A stretch of DNA of 45,236 nt from Eubacterium sp. Its GTDB lineage: Bacteria > Bacillota_A > Clostridia > Lachnospirales > Lachnospiraceae. Below, piece after piece: positions 25,977 through 34,225 of the stretch. Location: positions 1 through 45,236 of the forward strand of contig JAILEL010000041.1 in NCBI GenBank assembly GCA_024687845.1, written 5' to 3'. The notes under the pieces are model-generated. The model worked only from the letters and a program-made list of their open reading frames with translations. It was not told the origin of the DNA and did not search any database. The position numbers and the translations under genes are program-made. Positions within the stretch are counted from its first letter, which is position 1. The number at the start of each line of letters is the position of its first letter.

Positions 25977-26534
25977 TTAGTTATACTTATTCATCGCAGA
26001 ATCAATACCATTTTTTATTATTTCTTCTAAGGCAAGTGTTGCCTTATCAACAGATTCTCTCATAATAGGAAGTTCTTCACTTGGAAATCTTCCAAGTACA
26101 TAATCTATAACCTCCATTGGAGCTGGTGGTTTGCCGATACCAACCTTTATTCTTTCGAATTCATCTGTGCCAATATATTCAATGATATTCTTTATTCCAT
26201 TATGGCCGCCTGCACTTCCACGGCCTCTGAGCCTGATCTTTCCAACCTCCAGATCCATATCATCATAGATTACAATCAGGTCCTTCACATCGCACCTATA
26301 GAAATGAAGCAGTGCTGACACTGCTTCACCGCTTAGATTCATAAATGTCTGTGGTTCGGCCAGAACGACCCTTTCACCAGATATAAGCCCAAGCCCGACT
26401 ACTGCCTTGCACTGTTTTTTATTGAGTGGAATATCGAACTTATCAGAAATTGATGTAATTACAGAAAAGCCGGTATTATGTCTGGAGCCGGCATACTTAA
26501 TACCCGGATTACCCAGTCCAACAACGATTTTCAT
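25977..26534 (-). CDS. pth: Peptidyl-tRNA hydrolase
   Basis: A 185-residue enzyme that cleaves the ester bond of peptidyl-tRNA released from stalled ribosomes. Family motifs are VVGLGNPG (4-11), RHNTGF with catalytic His19, FMNLSG, IYDDMDL and GSAGGHNGIKNI. Length is typical. AGAGGAG precedes the ATG. It lies 76 bases after the glmU-like gene and 95 bases before mfd. Confidence 0.96.
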   Translation of the reverse strand: MKIVVGLGNPGIKYAGSRHNTGFSVITSISDKFDIPLNKKQCKAVVGLGLISGERVVLAEPQTFMNLSGEAVSALLHFYRCDVKDLIVIYDDMDLEVGKIRLRGRGSAGGHNGIKNIIEYIGTDEFERIKVGIGKPPAPMEVIDYVLGRFPSEELPIMRESVDKATLALEEIIKNGIDSAMNKYN

Positions 26535-26610
26535 CTTTTTACTCCTCTATCCCTATGTCTTTATCCAAACTCATAAGCCTATCAACATTTAAGCTTGAAT
26601 CCTTCTCGTA

Positions 26611-27360
26611 TTATTCTGCCTTCATCATTGCCTTTCGAGCAATCATAATAGCCTCAGCTATAACAAGCTGATCTTTAGTATTAACACCAAGAATTTCATT
26701 TATATCAGCTACAGGCATAGCATTTACCTTAAGTCCGCAATTTTTTATAATTGCAACGGTATCTGTAAGATAATACTCTCCCTGTGAATTATTATTTGAC
26801 AAAAGTCCCAGACTTGCTGAAAGAGCTTCCGCATTAAATACATACATTCCGGAATTGATTTCATTTACCTTAAGCTCTTCAGGAGTACAATCCTTATGCT
26901 CAGTAATTCTGAGGAAATTACCTGAAGCATCTCTTATGATTCGTCCATATCCTGTAGGGTCATCAATTATTGCAGAAAGGACAGTTACACCATTTGATTC
27001 CTTTTTATGCTTCTCATAAAGCTCACGAATGGTGTTACCGGTTATAAGCGGTGTATCTCCACACAGAACAACAACATCGCCCTCAGTACCAATCTTATCC
27101 TTTGCACACATAATAGCATGTCCGGTTCCGAGCTGTTCACGCTGTTCAACGAATTCAACAACATCAACTATCTCGTGTTTAACCATCTGCCCCTCATATC
27201 CCACTATAACAATAATTTCACTTGCTCCGGCATCATTTGCTGCCTTGATTGTATGGTGAACCATAGTCTCGCCATCTACCTTATGTAGAACCTTTGGAAG
27301 ATCCGATTCCATTCTTGTACCTTTACCAGCAGCCAGAATTACAGCCTTGAACTTGTTCAT
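26611..27360 (-). CDS. glmU: Single-domain N-acetylglucosamine-1-phosphate uridylyltransferase (GlmU N-terminal half)
   Basis: A 249-residue nucleotidyltransferase matching only the N-terminal half of GlmU, which makes UDP-GlcNAc from GlcNAc-1-phosphate and UTP. Seen: LAAGKGTRM (10-18), PKVLHKV, the EQLGTGHA uracil-binding region, LCGDTPL, YGRI, NEINSGMYVF and LGVNTKDQL. Full-length GlmU has about 450 residues and continues into a left-handed beta-helix acetyltransferase domain. Here the frame ends at 26611 and no hexapeptide repeats are visible in the 76 bases before pth, so this is a short protein, not a simple frameshift. It has its own promoter (27434-27462) and an AAGGAG site. The acetyltransferase step must come from another gene. 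Confidence 0.88.
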   Translation of the reverse strand: MNKFKAVILAAGKGTRMESDLPKVLHKVDGETMVHHTIKAANDAGASEIIVIVGYEGQMVKHEIVDVVEFVEQREQLGTGHAIMCAKDKIGTEGDVVVLCGDTPLITGNTIRELYEKHKKESNGVTVLSAIIDDPTGYGRIIRDASGNFLRITEHKDCTPEELKVNEINSGMYVFNAEALSASLGLLSNNNSQGEYYLTDTVAIIKNCGLKVNAMPVADINEILGVNTKDQLVIAEAIMIARKAMMKAE

Positions 27361-27433
27361 TACTCAGCACTCCTTTTTAACATGTAAATTGGTTTCTCTT
27401 TAAATATCCAATTAATATGATTATCGAAACGCG

Positions 27434-27462
27434 ATTATATCAGAATATAAGGAACTTTACAA
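27434..27462 (-). promoter_or_regulatory. Sigma-A promoter of the short glmU gene
   Basis: On the minus strand TTGTAA (27462-27457), 17 bases, TATAAT (27439-27434). It lies just after the stop of the zinc-ribbon DUF898 gene and gives a leader of about 67 bases. Confidence 0.75.
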
Positions 27463-27475
27463 GTTTTTTAGTATC

Positions 27476-28696
27476 TTATGCATTATAGTTAACATTTCCG
27501 CTTGACTGAACAGATGTATTCTCCCATATCCATTTCTGGAATTTGCACATTCCCCATGGATAATAAAAGCCGAGTGTAACTCCTGAAAGAAGTGCTATAA
27601 GAAACAGATATCCCCAGGCTGCCCCGCCATTTCCGTGGAATTCAAGGCGGTCTCCATCTATTACTGTATGACTGTTATAGAACTTATAGAATCTTACAAC
27701 TTCCCATGGATATGCTATACCACAGGTAATATCAATGAGAATAGCTGCGACTATATAAGTTCCCAGAAATCCGCCTACATCTCCATCATAAAACGAGCCC
27801 GGTGATTGCTGCCCTATCGGAGTCATTGTGTCTGCATAGCACACTCGAGGATTCATCCATTTTATTAAAAAATGTGGTAAAAACAATCCGTAAATTCCAA
27901 ATGTTACTAATGTGAGCAGTGCCCACACCAGACTCTTAAGGAACAGTTCCATAGCGGTTCCTGTATAAGAAAGCTGTCTTCCTCTTATATATGTATGGCT
28001 GTACTGCCATCTAAGTAACTTGGTCATAGCCCATGGGCCTGCCAGACCTAATGAAAATACTATAGCCAGCGCCAGTCCAAGACTAAGCAGGAAGATCTGC
28101 CCTCCAGTACCGTCAAACGTACACTCCTTATCACCAGGATTCCACATTACTCCACTACTATTTGGGTTCTGTGCAGAATACTGATTATTTGACTGACCAT
28201 TTGTCTTAGCATTATTCTGCATCCCTGATCCATACTGAGTCTGATTCTGTCCGCCCATCTGATTTTTAGCATTAGTAAGGGACTGAACTATATCACTTAT
28301 CTGTTTTACAGGCTCTTTCTGATATTCAACACCACCTAATGTCTGATATTGATTATTGTTCAGAGTCTGATAATTATTCATTGGCTGAATAGAATAAGGC
28401 TGAGGCTGAACCTGGTACTGATACTGATCTTGCAGCTGATTCTGTGATGGATTCTGTGCCTGTTGCTGCATTTTATTCTGAGACTTACTCTGAGTACTTT
28501 TTACAAACTGCCCTTGCATCTGTATCTGATTACTATAATCATTTCTATAATCATTTTCATAGGATTTTTGTCCTACCGGAACCGGATACTGAAATCCATT
28601 ATCATAAGCATCACTCAGTTCACTATGGATATTTCCACAATAAGGACAAACCTGACTTATTGGATTAAATTCCTTACCACATCTGTTACAAAACAT
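27476..28696 (-). CDS. Zinc-ribbon, Q/N-rich linker, DUF898-like membrane protein
   Basis: A 406-residue protein. It begins with a zinc ribbon, CNRC then CPYC (3-21). A Q/N-rich low-complexity linker (about 40-190) follows, then a membrane domain with about five hydrophobic segments (about 200-395). The membrane domain repeats the pattern F-x-G-x-G...PW...K...W...T, as in the DUF898 (YjgN) family, whose function is unknown. The motif QYPVPV (36-41) and the join GDKECTFDGTGG recur in the next gene upstream, so the two are paralogues differing mainly at the N-terminus. The stop of that gene is 15 bases upstream and AGAGG precedes this ATG, so both should be on one transcript. Confidence 0.8.
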   Translation of the reverse strand: MFCNRCGKEFNPISQVCPYCGNIHSELSDAYDNGFQYPVPVGQKSYENDYRNDYSNQIQMQGQFVKSTQSKSQNKMQQQAQNPSQNQLQDQYQYQVQPQPYSIQPMNNYQTLNNNQYQTLGGVEYQKEPVKQISDIVQSLTNAKNQMGGQNQTQYGSGMQNNAKTNGQSNNQYSAQNPNSSGVMWNPGDKECTFDGTGGQIFLLSLGLALAIVFSLGLAGPWAMTKLLRWQYSHTYIRGRQLSYTGTAMELFLKSLVWALLTLVTFGIYGLFLPHFLIKWMNPRVCYADTMTPIGQQSPGSFYDGDVGGFLGTYIVAAILIDITCGIAYPWEVVRFYKFYNSHTVIDGDRLEFHGNGGAAWGYLFLIALLSGVTLGFYYPWGMCKFQKWIWENTSVQSSGNVNYNA

Positions 28697-28711
28697 CTTT
28701 CTACCTCTTTT

Positions 28712-30016
28712 TTATCTGTATCCTGTTTCAACTGATGTATTATCCCAAAACCACCTTTGAAGCTTGCATGCTCCCCAAGGGTAATACAGACCACAGGTTA
28801 ACACCGTTAGTAATCCTATAAGGAAGCACTGTCCCCAGAAAGAGCCACCTTCTCCGTGAAAATCAAATCTATCACCATTTATTATCATATGTCTCTTAAG
28901 GAATTTGTGAACTCTAACCAGTTCCCAAGGTGTAGCTATTCCGCATGTAATACTGATCAAAAGGCTTGCTACAAGATAATTTCCAAGATAATCTCCAAGA
29001 TCAGCATCATAAGCTGAATCCTGAACTATCTGTCCGTATCCTGGACTTGAATCTGCATAGCAGATATGTGATAAAGCCCATTTATTCAAGAAATAAACCT
29101 GAAAATATGAGAAAATACCACCAGTAACAAATGTAAGAAGCGCCCATAGACACCACCTGCCAAATATCTGCATTGCAGTTCCTGTAAATGTAAGCCTTCT
29201 GCCTCTAACTATTGTATGTTCATACTGCCATTTTGTCAGCTTACAATATGCCCAAGGAAAAGCTAGCCCTAATGTAACAACTGTAACAAGTCCCAAGAGC
29301 AAACTTAGACCAAATATCTCTCCACCAGTTCCATCAAAAGTACATTCCTTGCTACCAGGAGTATATCCAGGATTGTTCTTATAAACGCCAATTACATCAT
29401 CATAAATGCCACCACCTGAGTTAGCGTTATAACCATTATTTGAGTTATTGTACTGAGCCGGATATTGATTCTGAAATGAATTCCGTCCCTGACTCTGATA
29501 TTGATTCTGGAATGAATTCTGTCCCTGACTCTGATATTGATTTTGGAACGAATTCTGTCCCCGATTCTGATATTGATTCTGGAATGAATTCTGTCCCTGA
29601 TTCTGATATTGGTTTTGTGCCTGATATGGGTTCTGATAATTATTCTGGTTAATTCCATTAACAGGAACCGGATACTGATATCCACCGACCGGTTTCGGTG
29701 TCACCGCTGAAGCACTCTTGGACATATGAATAGTAACGTAATCATTTCTGTCATTACCAACTATATAAATATCATCTGAGCCAAGTGGTGCATACTGAAC
29801 CTTTTGTTTTTTGTAGATCAAACCATTAGTACTGTTATTATCTTTAACAAACCACGAACCATTCTGTCTATAGAAATATCCATGGCATCTTGACACATAT
29901 GGTTTTTGAATCTGAATATCACAATCCGTACTTCTTCCAAAGCTGATTGCCTCCTTATTGAATGAATCCAGGTCAACAACCATTGGTTGTCCGCCAAAAA
30001 TAATTTTAACAACCAT
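28712..30016 (-). CDS. FHA-domain, Q/N-rich repeat linker, DUF898-like membrane protein
   Basis: A 434-residue protein. The N-terminal FHA domain (about 1-98) keeps the phosphothreonine-binding set: GRST (27-30), SRCHG (42-46), and NSTNG (61-65). A linker (about 110-215) carries four 12-residue Q/N repeats (135-182). The membrane domain (about 225-430) has three related blocks: FDGTGGEIF...PW, FTGTAMQIF, and FHGEGGSFWG...YYPWG. FHA domains bind Thr-phosphorylated partners, so this may tether a kinase target to the membrane. AGGAG precedes the ATG. The terminator of spoVG lies just upstream, so a promoter of its own is expected but not clear by eye. Confidence 0.82.
   Translation of the reverse strand: MVVKIIFGGQPMVVDLDSFNKEAISFGRSTDCDIQIQKPYVSRCHGYFYRQNGSWFVKDNNSTNGLIYKKQKVQYAPLGSDDIYIVGNDRNDYVTIHMSKSASAVTPKPVGGYQYPVPVNGINQNNYQNPYQAQNQYQNQGQNSFQNQYQNRGQNSFQNQYQSQGQNSFQNQYQSQGRNSFQNQYPAQYNNSNNGYNANSGGGIYDDVIGVYKNNPGYTPGSKECTFDGTGGEIFGLSLLLGLVTVVTLGLAFPWAYCKLTKWQYEHTIVRGRRLTFTGTAMQIFGRWCLWALLTFVTGGIFSYFQVYFLNKWALSHICYADSSPGYGQIVQDSAYDADLGDYLGNYLVASLLISITCGIATPWELVRVHKFLKRHMIINGDRFDFHGEGGSFWGQCFLIGLLTVLTCGLYYPWGACKLQRWFWDNTSVETGYR
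29471..29614 (-). repeat. 36-bp tandem repeat coding for the Q/N linker
   Basis: Four in-frame copies of a 36-base unit encode residues 135-182, with consensus NQYQ(N/S)QGQNSFQ. Copies differ at only a few bases. It is coding DNA and not a CRISPR array. Confidence 0.9.
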
Positions 30017-30062
30017 AGTATACTGCTCCTAAATATTTTTTCTCCCGATTTTTTGAATAACA

Positions 30063-30102
30063 ATAAGTAAAGGCAGGTTAGTCCCAACCTGCCTGCACTT
30101 AT
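30063..30102 (-). terminator. Rho-independent terminator after spoVG
   Basis: On the minus strand AGGCAGGTT (30094-30086), loop GGGACT, AACCTGCCT (30079-30071), then a T-rich tail. The stem can extend by ATAAGT (30102-30097) with ACTTAT (30068-30063). Confidence 0.75.
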
Positions 30103-30120
30103 CTAAAGCAACATTATTAT

Positions 30121-30393
30121 TTACTCGACAACTTCTTCTTCTGGTGTCTCCTCATATCTCGCAAGTACAAGGTTCTGAATCTTTCTTCTTGTATCAGAAT
30201 TGATAGGATGTGCAATATCTCTATATTCACCATCTGAAGATTTGCGGCTTGGCATTGCGATGAAAAGTCCCTTCTCACCTTCAATAACCTTGATATCATG
30301 AATAACAAATTCATTATCAATTGTTATAGATACAACCGCCTTCATCTTACCTTCTTTTGCAACTCGTCTTACTCTAACATCTGTGATTTCCAT
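30121..30393 (-). CDS. spoVG: SpoVG family RNA-binding regulator
   Basis: A 90-residue protein beginning [11 protein letters not shown] and containing the family core ([34 protein letters not shown]). SpoVG proteins are small nucleic-acid-binding regulators of division, virulence and sporulation genes. The ATG at 30393 follows GGAGGG; an upstream in-frame TTG at 30408 overlaps that site and is rejected. The gene starts 30 bases after glgD, so it probably shares the glgCD transcript. Its acidic C-terminus ([10 protein letters not shown]) is typical. Confidence 0.95.
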   Translation of the reverse strand: MEITDVRVRRVAKEGKMKAVVSITIDNEFVIHDIKVIEGEKGLFIAMPSRKSSDGEYRDIAHPINSDTRRKIQNLVLARYEETPEEEVVE

Positions 30394-30423
30394 ACTGTAG
30401 CCCTCCAATTTTATTGCTATATT

Positions 30424-31548
30424 TTAAAGTGTGTATCTGAAGCTCTTCTCAATTACGATTTTTGGATTTCCTGCTTCACCTGTGTGTACTGTATTAGCTT
30501 TGATTGTATCTCTGCTCTCAACGATACAGTTCTCAATATAGCAGTTATCTCCAATATGAACATCATTTAAAATGATAGAGTTCTTAATAACACAATTATT
30601 TCCTACATAAACCTTCTTAAACAGAACTGAGTTTTCAACTGAGCCATTTATTATACATCCACTTGCTATGAGTGAGTTGGATGTTACTGCATCTCCATTA
30701 AACTTAGCTGGCGGAAGGTCTTCAACCTTTGTATATACACCTGGATTAGTTCTGAAGAAATGATCTCTTACATCAGACTTAAGGAAGTCCATGTTAGTTC
30801 TGAAATAAGAATCTACAGATCCGATATTTCTCCAATATGAATCCAGATTATATGCATTGATTCTCTTAACATTCTTATATCTGATAAGAATATCCTTAAC
30901 AAAATCAGTTCTTCCTTCAGCAGCTGATGCTTCAAGAAGTTCGATAAGCTGACGGCGTCTTACTACATAAACTCCGATAGATGCTGTAGTTGTCTCGGCA
31001 ACGAGAGGCTTCTCTTCAAAATCAAGAACTCGTCCATTATCGCCAACCTTTACAACTCCGAATCTGGAAATGTCGTCTTCATCGGCTTTGATTTCTTTTG
31101 TTACAATAGTAATATCTGCATTTTTAGCGATATGATCTTCAAGAACCTTATTGTAATCCATCTTATAAACTCCGTCTCCGGAAGCAATTACTACGTAAGG
31201 CTCATGAGCATCCTTTAAAAATCCGATATTCTGATACAGTGCATCTGCTGTTCCTTTATACCAATAACTATTAGTTGCTGTGATTGTAGGAGTGAATATA
31301 TAAAGTCCACCCTGTTTTCTTCCGAAATCCCACCATTTGGAGGAATTAAGGTGTTCATTTAAGGATCTTGAATTGTACTGAGTATAAACTGCTACCTTCT
31401 GAATATGTGAATTAGACATATTTGAAAGTGAGAAGTCGATGGCTCTGTAGCATCCTGCCATAGGCATAGCTGCTGTTGCACGCTTAGCTGACAAGTCTCC
31501 CATCCTACTGCTGTTTCCACCTGCAAGAATTATTCCTATAGCTCTCAT
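30424..31548 (-). CDS. glgD: Glucose-1-phosphate adenylyltransferase, GlgD subunit
   Basis: A 374-residue partner of GlgC in ADP-glucose synthesis for glycogen. It has the nucleotidyltransferase fold with LAGGNSSRMG in place of the canonical GGxGxRL motif, as is usual for GlgD, and a C-terminal beta-helix with hexapeptide repeats (CVIKNSIIL, VHIGDNCYIENCIV). The ATG at 31548 lies one base after the glgC stop, with GGCAGGTG as site; the GTG at 31557 is less likely. GlgD usually modulates GlgC rather than catalysing alone. Confidence 0.94.
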   Translation of the reverse strand: MRAIGIILAGGNSSRMGDLSAKRATAAMPMAGCYRAIDFSLSNMSNSHIQKVAVYTQYNSRSLNEHLNSSKWWDFGRKQGGLYIFTPTITATNSYWYKGTADALYQNIGFLKDAHEPYVVIASGDGVYKMDYNKVLEDHIAKNADITIVTKEIKADEDDISRFGVVKVGDNGRVLDFEEKPLVAETTTASIGVYVVRRRQLIELLEASAAEGRTDFVKDILIRYKNVKRINAYNLDSYWRNIGSVDSYFRTNMDFLKSDVRDHFFRTNPGVYTKVEDLPPAKFNGDAVTSNSLIASGCIINGSVENSVLFKKVYVGNNCVIKNSIILNDVHIGDNCYIENCIVESRDTIKANTVHTGEAGNPKIVIEKSFRYTL

Positions 31549-31549
31549 A

Positions 31550-32821
31550 TTATTCACCTGCCTCTCTTATTATAGAACCGCCACTAGGAAGTATTCCATC
31601 CGGATAGTCTTCTACAGTGGTTTCTCCGAGAATAGCAGTGTTCTTTCCAACCTTAACATTTTCCGGAACAGTAGAATTCTCACCTATAGTTACGAGGTCA
31701 AATGCATAAACAGCCGGCTTGTAATCATTTTCTGCTGATTCACCAACTCCGAGCTCAACATTCTTACCAACTTTTACACCTTCAGCAAGGATTGCCTTGT
31801 CAATGATAGCTCCATCACCAATCTCAACATTGTTCATTATAATGGAATCCTTAACAACCGCTCCCTTACCAATCTTAACAGCAGAACCGATAACAGACTT
31901 TTCAACATTTCCGTATATTTCAGTACCTTCTCCAATGATACTCTTCTGAACGCTGCTGCCAGGTGCTATATACTGTGGTGGAAGATTATCGCTCTTTGTA
32001 TATATTCTCCAGAACTCCTCATAAAGATTGAATTCAGGAATAATATCTACCAGCTCCATGTTAGCTTCCCAGTATGAACCGAGAGTTCCAACATCCTTCC
32101 AATATCCCTTATAATCATAAGCTACAATCTTCTTGCCCTCTGAGTGACAAGCAGGAATGACATGCTTTCCAAAATCGCACGAAGGAACGTCCTTCATCTC
32201 AATAAGTTTTTCCTTCAGAAGCTTCCAGTTAAATATATAAATACCCATAGAAGCTTTGTTGCTGCGCGGATGCTCAGGCTTTTCTTCAAATTCCTGAATA
32301 ACATTGTTTTCATCAGTGATAACAACTCCGAATCTGCTAGCCTCCTCCATCGGAACCTGATAAGTTGCGATAGTTACATCTGCATGAGATGTCTTATGGA
32401 AATCAAGCATTACCTCATAGTCCATTTTATAAATGTGATCTCCTGAAAGGATGAGCACATAATCAGGATTATAATAATCCATAAACTCTAGATTCTGATA
32501 AATAGCATTTGCAGTTCCTGTATACCAGGACGCATTATCTGAACTTTCATATGGTGGAAGTACCGTAACGCCTCCAAAATTCCTATCTAAATCCCAAGGC
32601 ATACCAATACCAATATGCTGATTCAGTCTAAGCGGTCTGTACTGCGTAAGTACTCCAACGGTATCAATTCCCGAGTTAATACAGTTACTAAGTGGAAAAT
32701 CAATAATCTTATACTTTCCGCCAAAGGCAACTGCAGGTTTTGCAAGCTTCGATGTCAGAACGCCAAGACGGGAACCCTGGCCACCAGCAAGAAGCATTGC
32801 GATCATTTCCTTCTTAACCAT
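31550..32821 (-). CDS. glgC: Glucose-1-phosphate adenylyltransferase, catalytic subunit
   Basis: A 423-residue enzyme making ADP-glucose from glucose-1-phosphate and ATP, the first committed step of glycogen synthesis. Motifs: [11 protein letters not shown] near the N-terminus, [52 protein letters not shown] and YWKDVGTL; a left-handed beta-helix ends the chain. The ATG at 32821 has AAGGAG nine bases upstream; the ATG at 32842 would overlap that site. The TATAAT at about 32918 with a poor -35 may be the promoter. Confidence 0.95.
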   Translation of the reverse strand: MVKKEMIAMLLAGGQGSRLGVLTSKLAKPAVAFGGKYKIIDFPLSNCINSGIDTVGVLTQYRPLRLNQHIGIGMPWDLDRNFGGVTVLPPYESSDNASWYTGTANAIYQNLEFMDYYNPDYVLILSGDHIYKMDYEVMLDFHKTSHADVTIATYQVPMEEASRFGVVITDENNVIQEFEEKPEHPRSNKASMGIYIFNWKLLKEKLIEMKDVPSCDFGKHVIPACHSEGKKIVAYDYKGYWKDVGTLGSYWEANMELVDIIPEFNLYEEFWRIYTKSDNLPPQYIAPGSSVQKSIIGEGTEIYGNVEKSVIGSAVKIGKGAVVKDSIIMNNVEIGDGAIIDKAILAEGVKVGKNVELGVGESAENDYKPAVYAFDLVTIGENSTVPENVKVGKNTAILGETTVEDYPDGILPSGGSIIREAGE

Positions 32822-33098
32822 ATTGTCACTCCTTTTTAGCATTAATCTTGTGTCTCTTTATTCATTACTAATCACAGTAACTTATTAATAATAAACAATT
32901 CAATGCTATTATATCACTTTTTTATATTATTTAAAACATCAAATTTATATATTTTCACCTTAATAGCTAATTTTTTATCGTAAGTTTTGTTTATTATCAC
33001 AATTTTAACTGTTAAGCAGAATCAAATGCGCTCTAATAATCACTAATATAATAATCTGTTTTTGTTTATTTTTGCCAATCCCGCCTAAAGCTCGCACG

Positions 33099-33117
33099 TT
33101 ACTATTCACGGTGAACT
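33099..33117 (+). repeat. Solo end of the dispersed hairpin element
   Basis: TTACTATTCACGGTGAACT followed by AAAAAA matches the element terminus TTACTATTCACGGTTGACT in 17 of 19 positions. Its A-run doubles as the U-tract of the SPFH terminator on the minus strand. Confidence 0.7.
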
Positions 33118-33150
33118 AAAAAAGGACATCCCTTTTTATCAGGATGTCCT
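33117..33150 (-). terminator. Rho-independent terminator of the NfeD-SPFH operon
   Basis: On the minus strand AGGACATCC (33150-33142), a 10-base loop, GGATGTCCT (33131-33123) and a T-run (33123-33118). It begins 10 bases after the SPFH stop. Confidence 0.9.
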
Positions 33151-33159
33151 CTGAGATAT

Positions 33160-34146
33160 TTAATCTATTTTATTCAGTCTGCCGGGTTCTTCTTTACCCG
33201 TCTTGATAGCTTCTGTTACTGCAGTTGCAAGGCTTGTTATACCTGCAAGCTCTGATGGAACAATAAGCTTATTAGCAGGACCATTAGCTGCTCTTTCAAA
33301 TGTTGAAAGTCCTTTTACAGCTATAGTAGCCTGTGTAGGAGATGCTTCATTCATCATCTTTACTGCATCTGCTTCTGCCTGCTGTATCTGACGAATAGCC
33401 TCTGCATTACCCTGAGCTCTCTGGATTGCAGCTTCACGTTGTGCCTGTGCTTCAAGAATTGCAGCCTGTTTTTTTGCCTCTGCTGCAAGGATTGTTGCCT
33501 CTTTATCAGCAGTTGCACGAAGAATCTTAGCTTCCTTCTCACCTTCTGAAACAGTGATTGCAGCCTGTTTTTCACCTTCTGCTCTGATTATCTGTTCACG
33601 TCTCTCACGCTCTGCCTTCATCTGTTTTTCCATTGATTCCTGAATAGCAGCTGGAGGCATGATATTCTTAAGCTCTACACGATTAACCTTGATTCCCCAA
33701 GGATCTGTAGCTTCATCAAGTGTAGCCCTCATCTTGGAGTTGATTGTCTCTCTTGAAGTAAGAGTCTGGTCAAGCTCAAGATCACCGATAATATTTCTAA
33801 GTGTTGTCGCTGTAAGATTTTCAATAGCAGCAAGCGGATTCTCTACGCCGTAGCAGTAAAGCTTCGGATCTGTTATCTGGAAGAAAAGAACAGTGTCTAT
33901 TCTCATTGTAACATTATCCTTAGTAATAACCGGCTGTGGTGGGAAGTCAGCAACCTGCTCCTTAAGTGAAACTCTACGGGCAACCTTATCAATAACGGGA
34001 ACCATCAGATGAAGTCCCACGCCCCAGGTCGCTGTATAAGTTCCAAGTCTCTCTATTACATATGCATTTGCCTGTCTTACAACTCTGAGTGAGCTGCAAA
34101 GAAGAACAATTGCAATAACAAGAATAACGCCTAATACAATCATCAT
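33160..34146 (-). CDS. SPFH/band-7 membrane scaffold protein (QmcA/stomatin type)
   Basis: A 328-residue protein with one N-terminal membrane segment (about 1-20), an SPFH domain (about 25-185: QANAYVIERLGTY, VADFPPQPVITKDNV, RNIIGDLELDQTLTSRE) and a long alanine/glutamate-rich coiled coil (about 185-270), ending in a short tail. Such proteins form membrane microdomain scaffolds and bind NfeD partners; the gene before it encodes one. The ATG at 34146 follows AAGGAGGG; the longer reading frame starts at a GTG overlapping that site. A strong terminator follows. Confidence 0.92.
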   Translation of the reverse strand: MMIVLGVILVIAIVLLCSSLRVVRQANAYVIERLGTYTATWGVGLHLMVPVIDKVARRVSLKEQVADFPPQPVITKDNVTMRIDTVLFFQITDPKLYCYGVENPLAAIENLTATTLRNIIGDLELDQTLTSRETINSKMRATLDEATDPWGIKVNRVELKNIMPPAAIQESMEKQMKAERERREQIIRAEGEKQAAITVSEGEKEAKILRATADKEATILAAEAKKQAAILEAQAQREAAIQRAQGNAEAIRQIQQAEADAVKMMNEASPTQATIAVKGLSTFERAANGPANKLIVPSELAGITSLATAVTEAIKTGKEEPGRLNKID

Positions 34147-34225
34147 ACTTAAAACCCTCCTTCTTAAAAACACTTTGGATATGTCATTCCAATATAGAAG
34201 TCTGCTCCTGAATTGGTTTTATTTC

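Larger units (their letters stand above)
32822..33159. other. A/T-rich gap upstream of glgC
   Basis: This 338-base stretch contains the glgC ribosome site, a TATAAT (about 32918-32913, minus strand) with a weak -35, about 150 very A/T-rich bases without visible genes, a solo end of the dispersed element (33099-33117), and the terminator of the SPFH gene. Confidence 0.6.

Noticed and set aside
26535..26610. Frameshifted second half of glmU
   Set aside because: Only 76 bases lie between the glmU stop and pth, with no hexapeptide-repeat coding in any frame, so a point frameshift cannot explain the short protein.
29471..29614. Regular 36-base repeats that resemble a CRISPR array
   Set aside because: The copies are directly adjacent with no spacers, keep one reading frame in the FHA protein and encode a Q/N repeat.
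29440..29652. Plus-strand reading frame with DSGMNSVPDSDI repeats
   Set aside because: It is the mirror of the 36-base repeat in the FHA gene and has no ribosome site or independent support.
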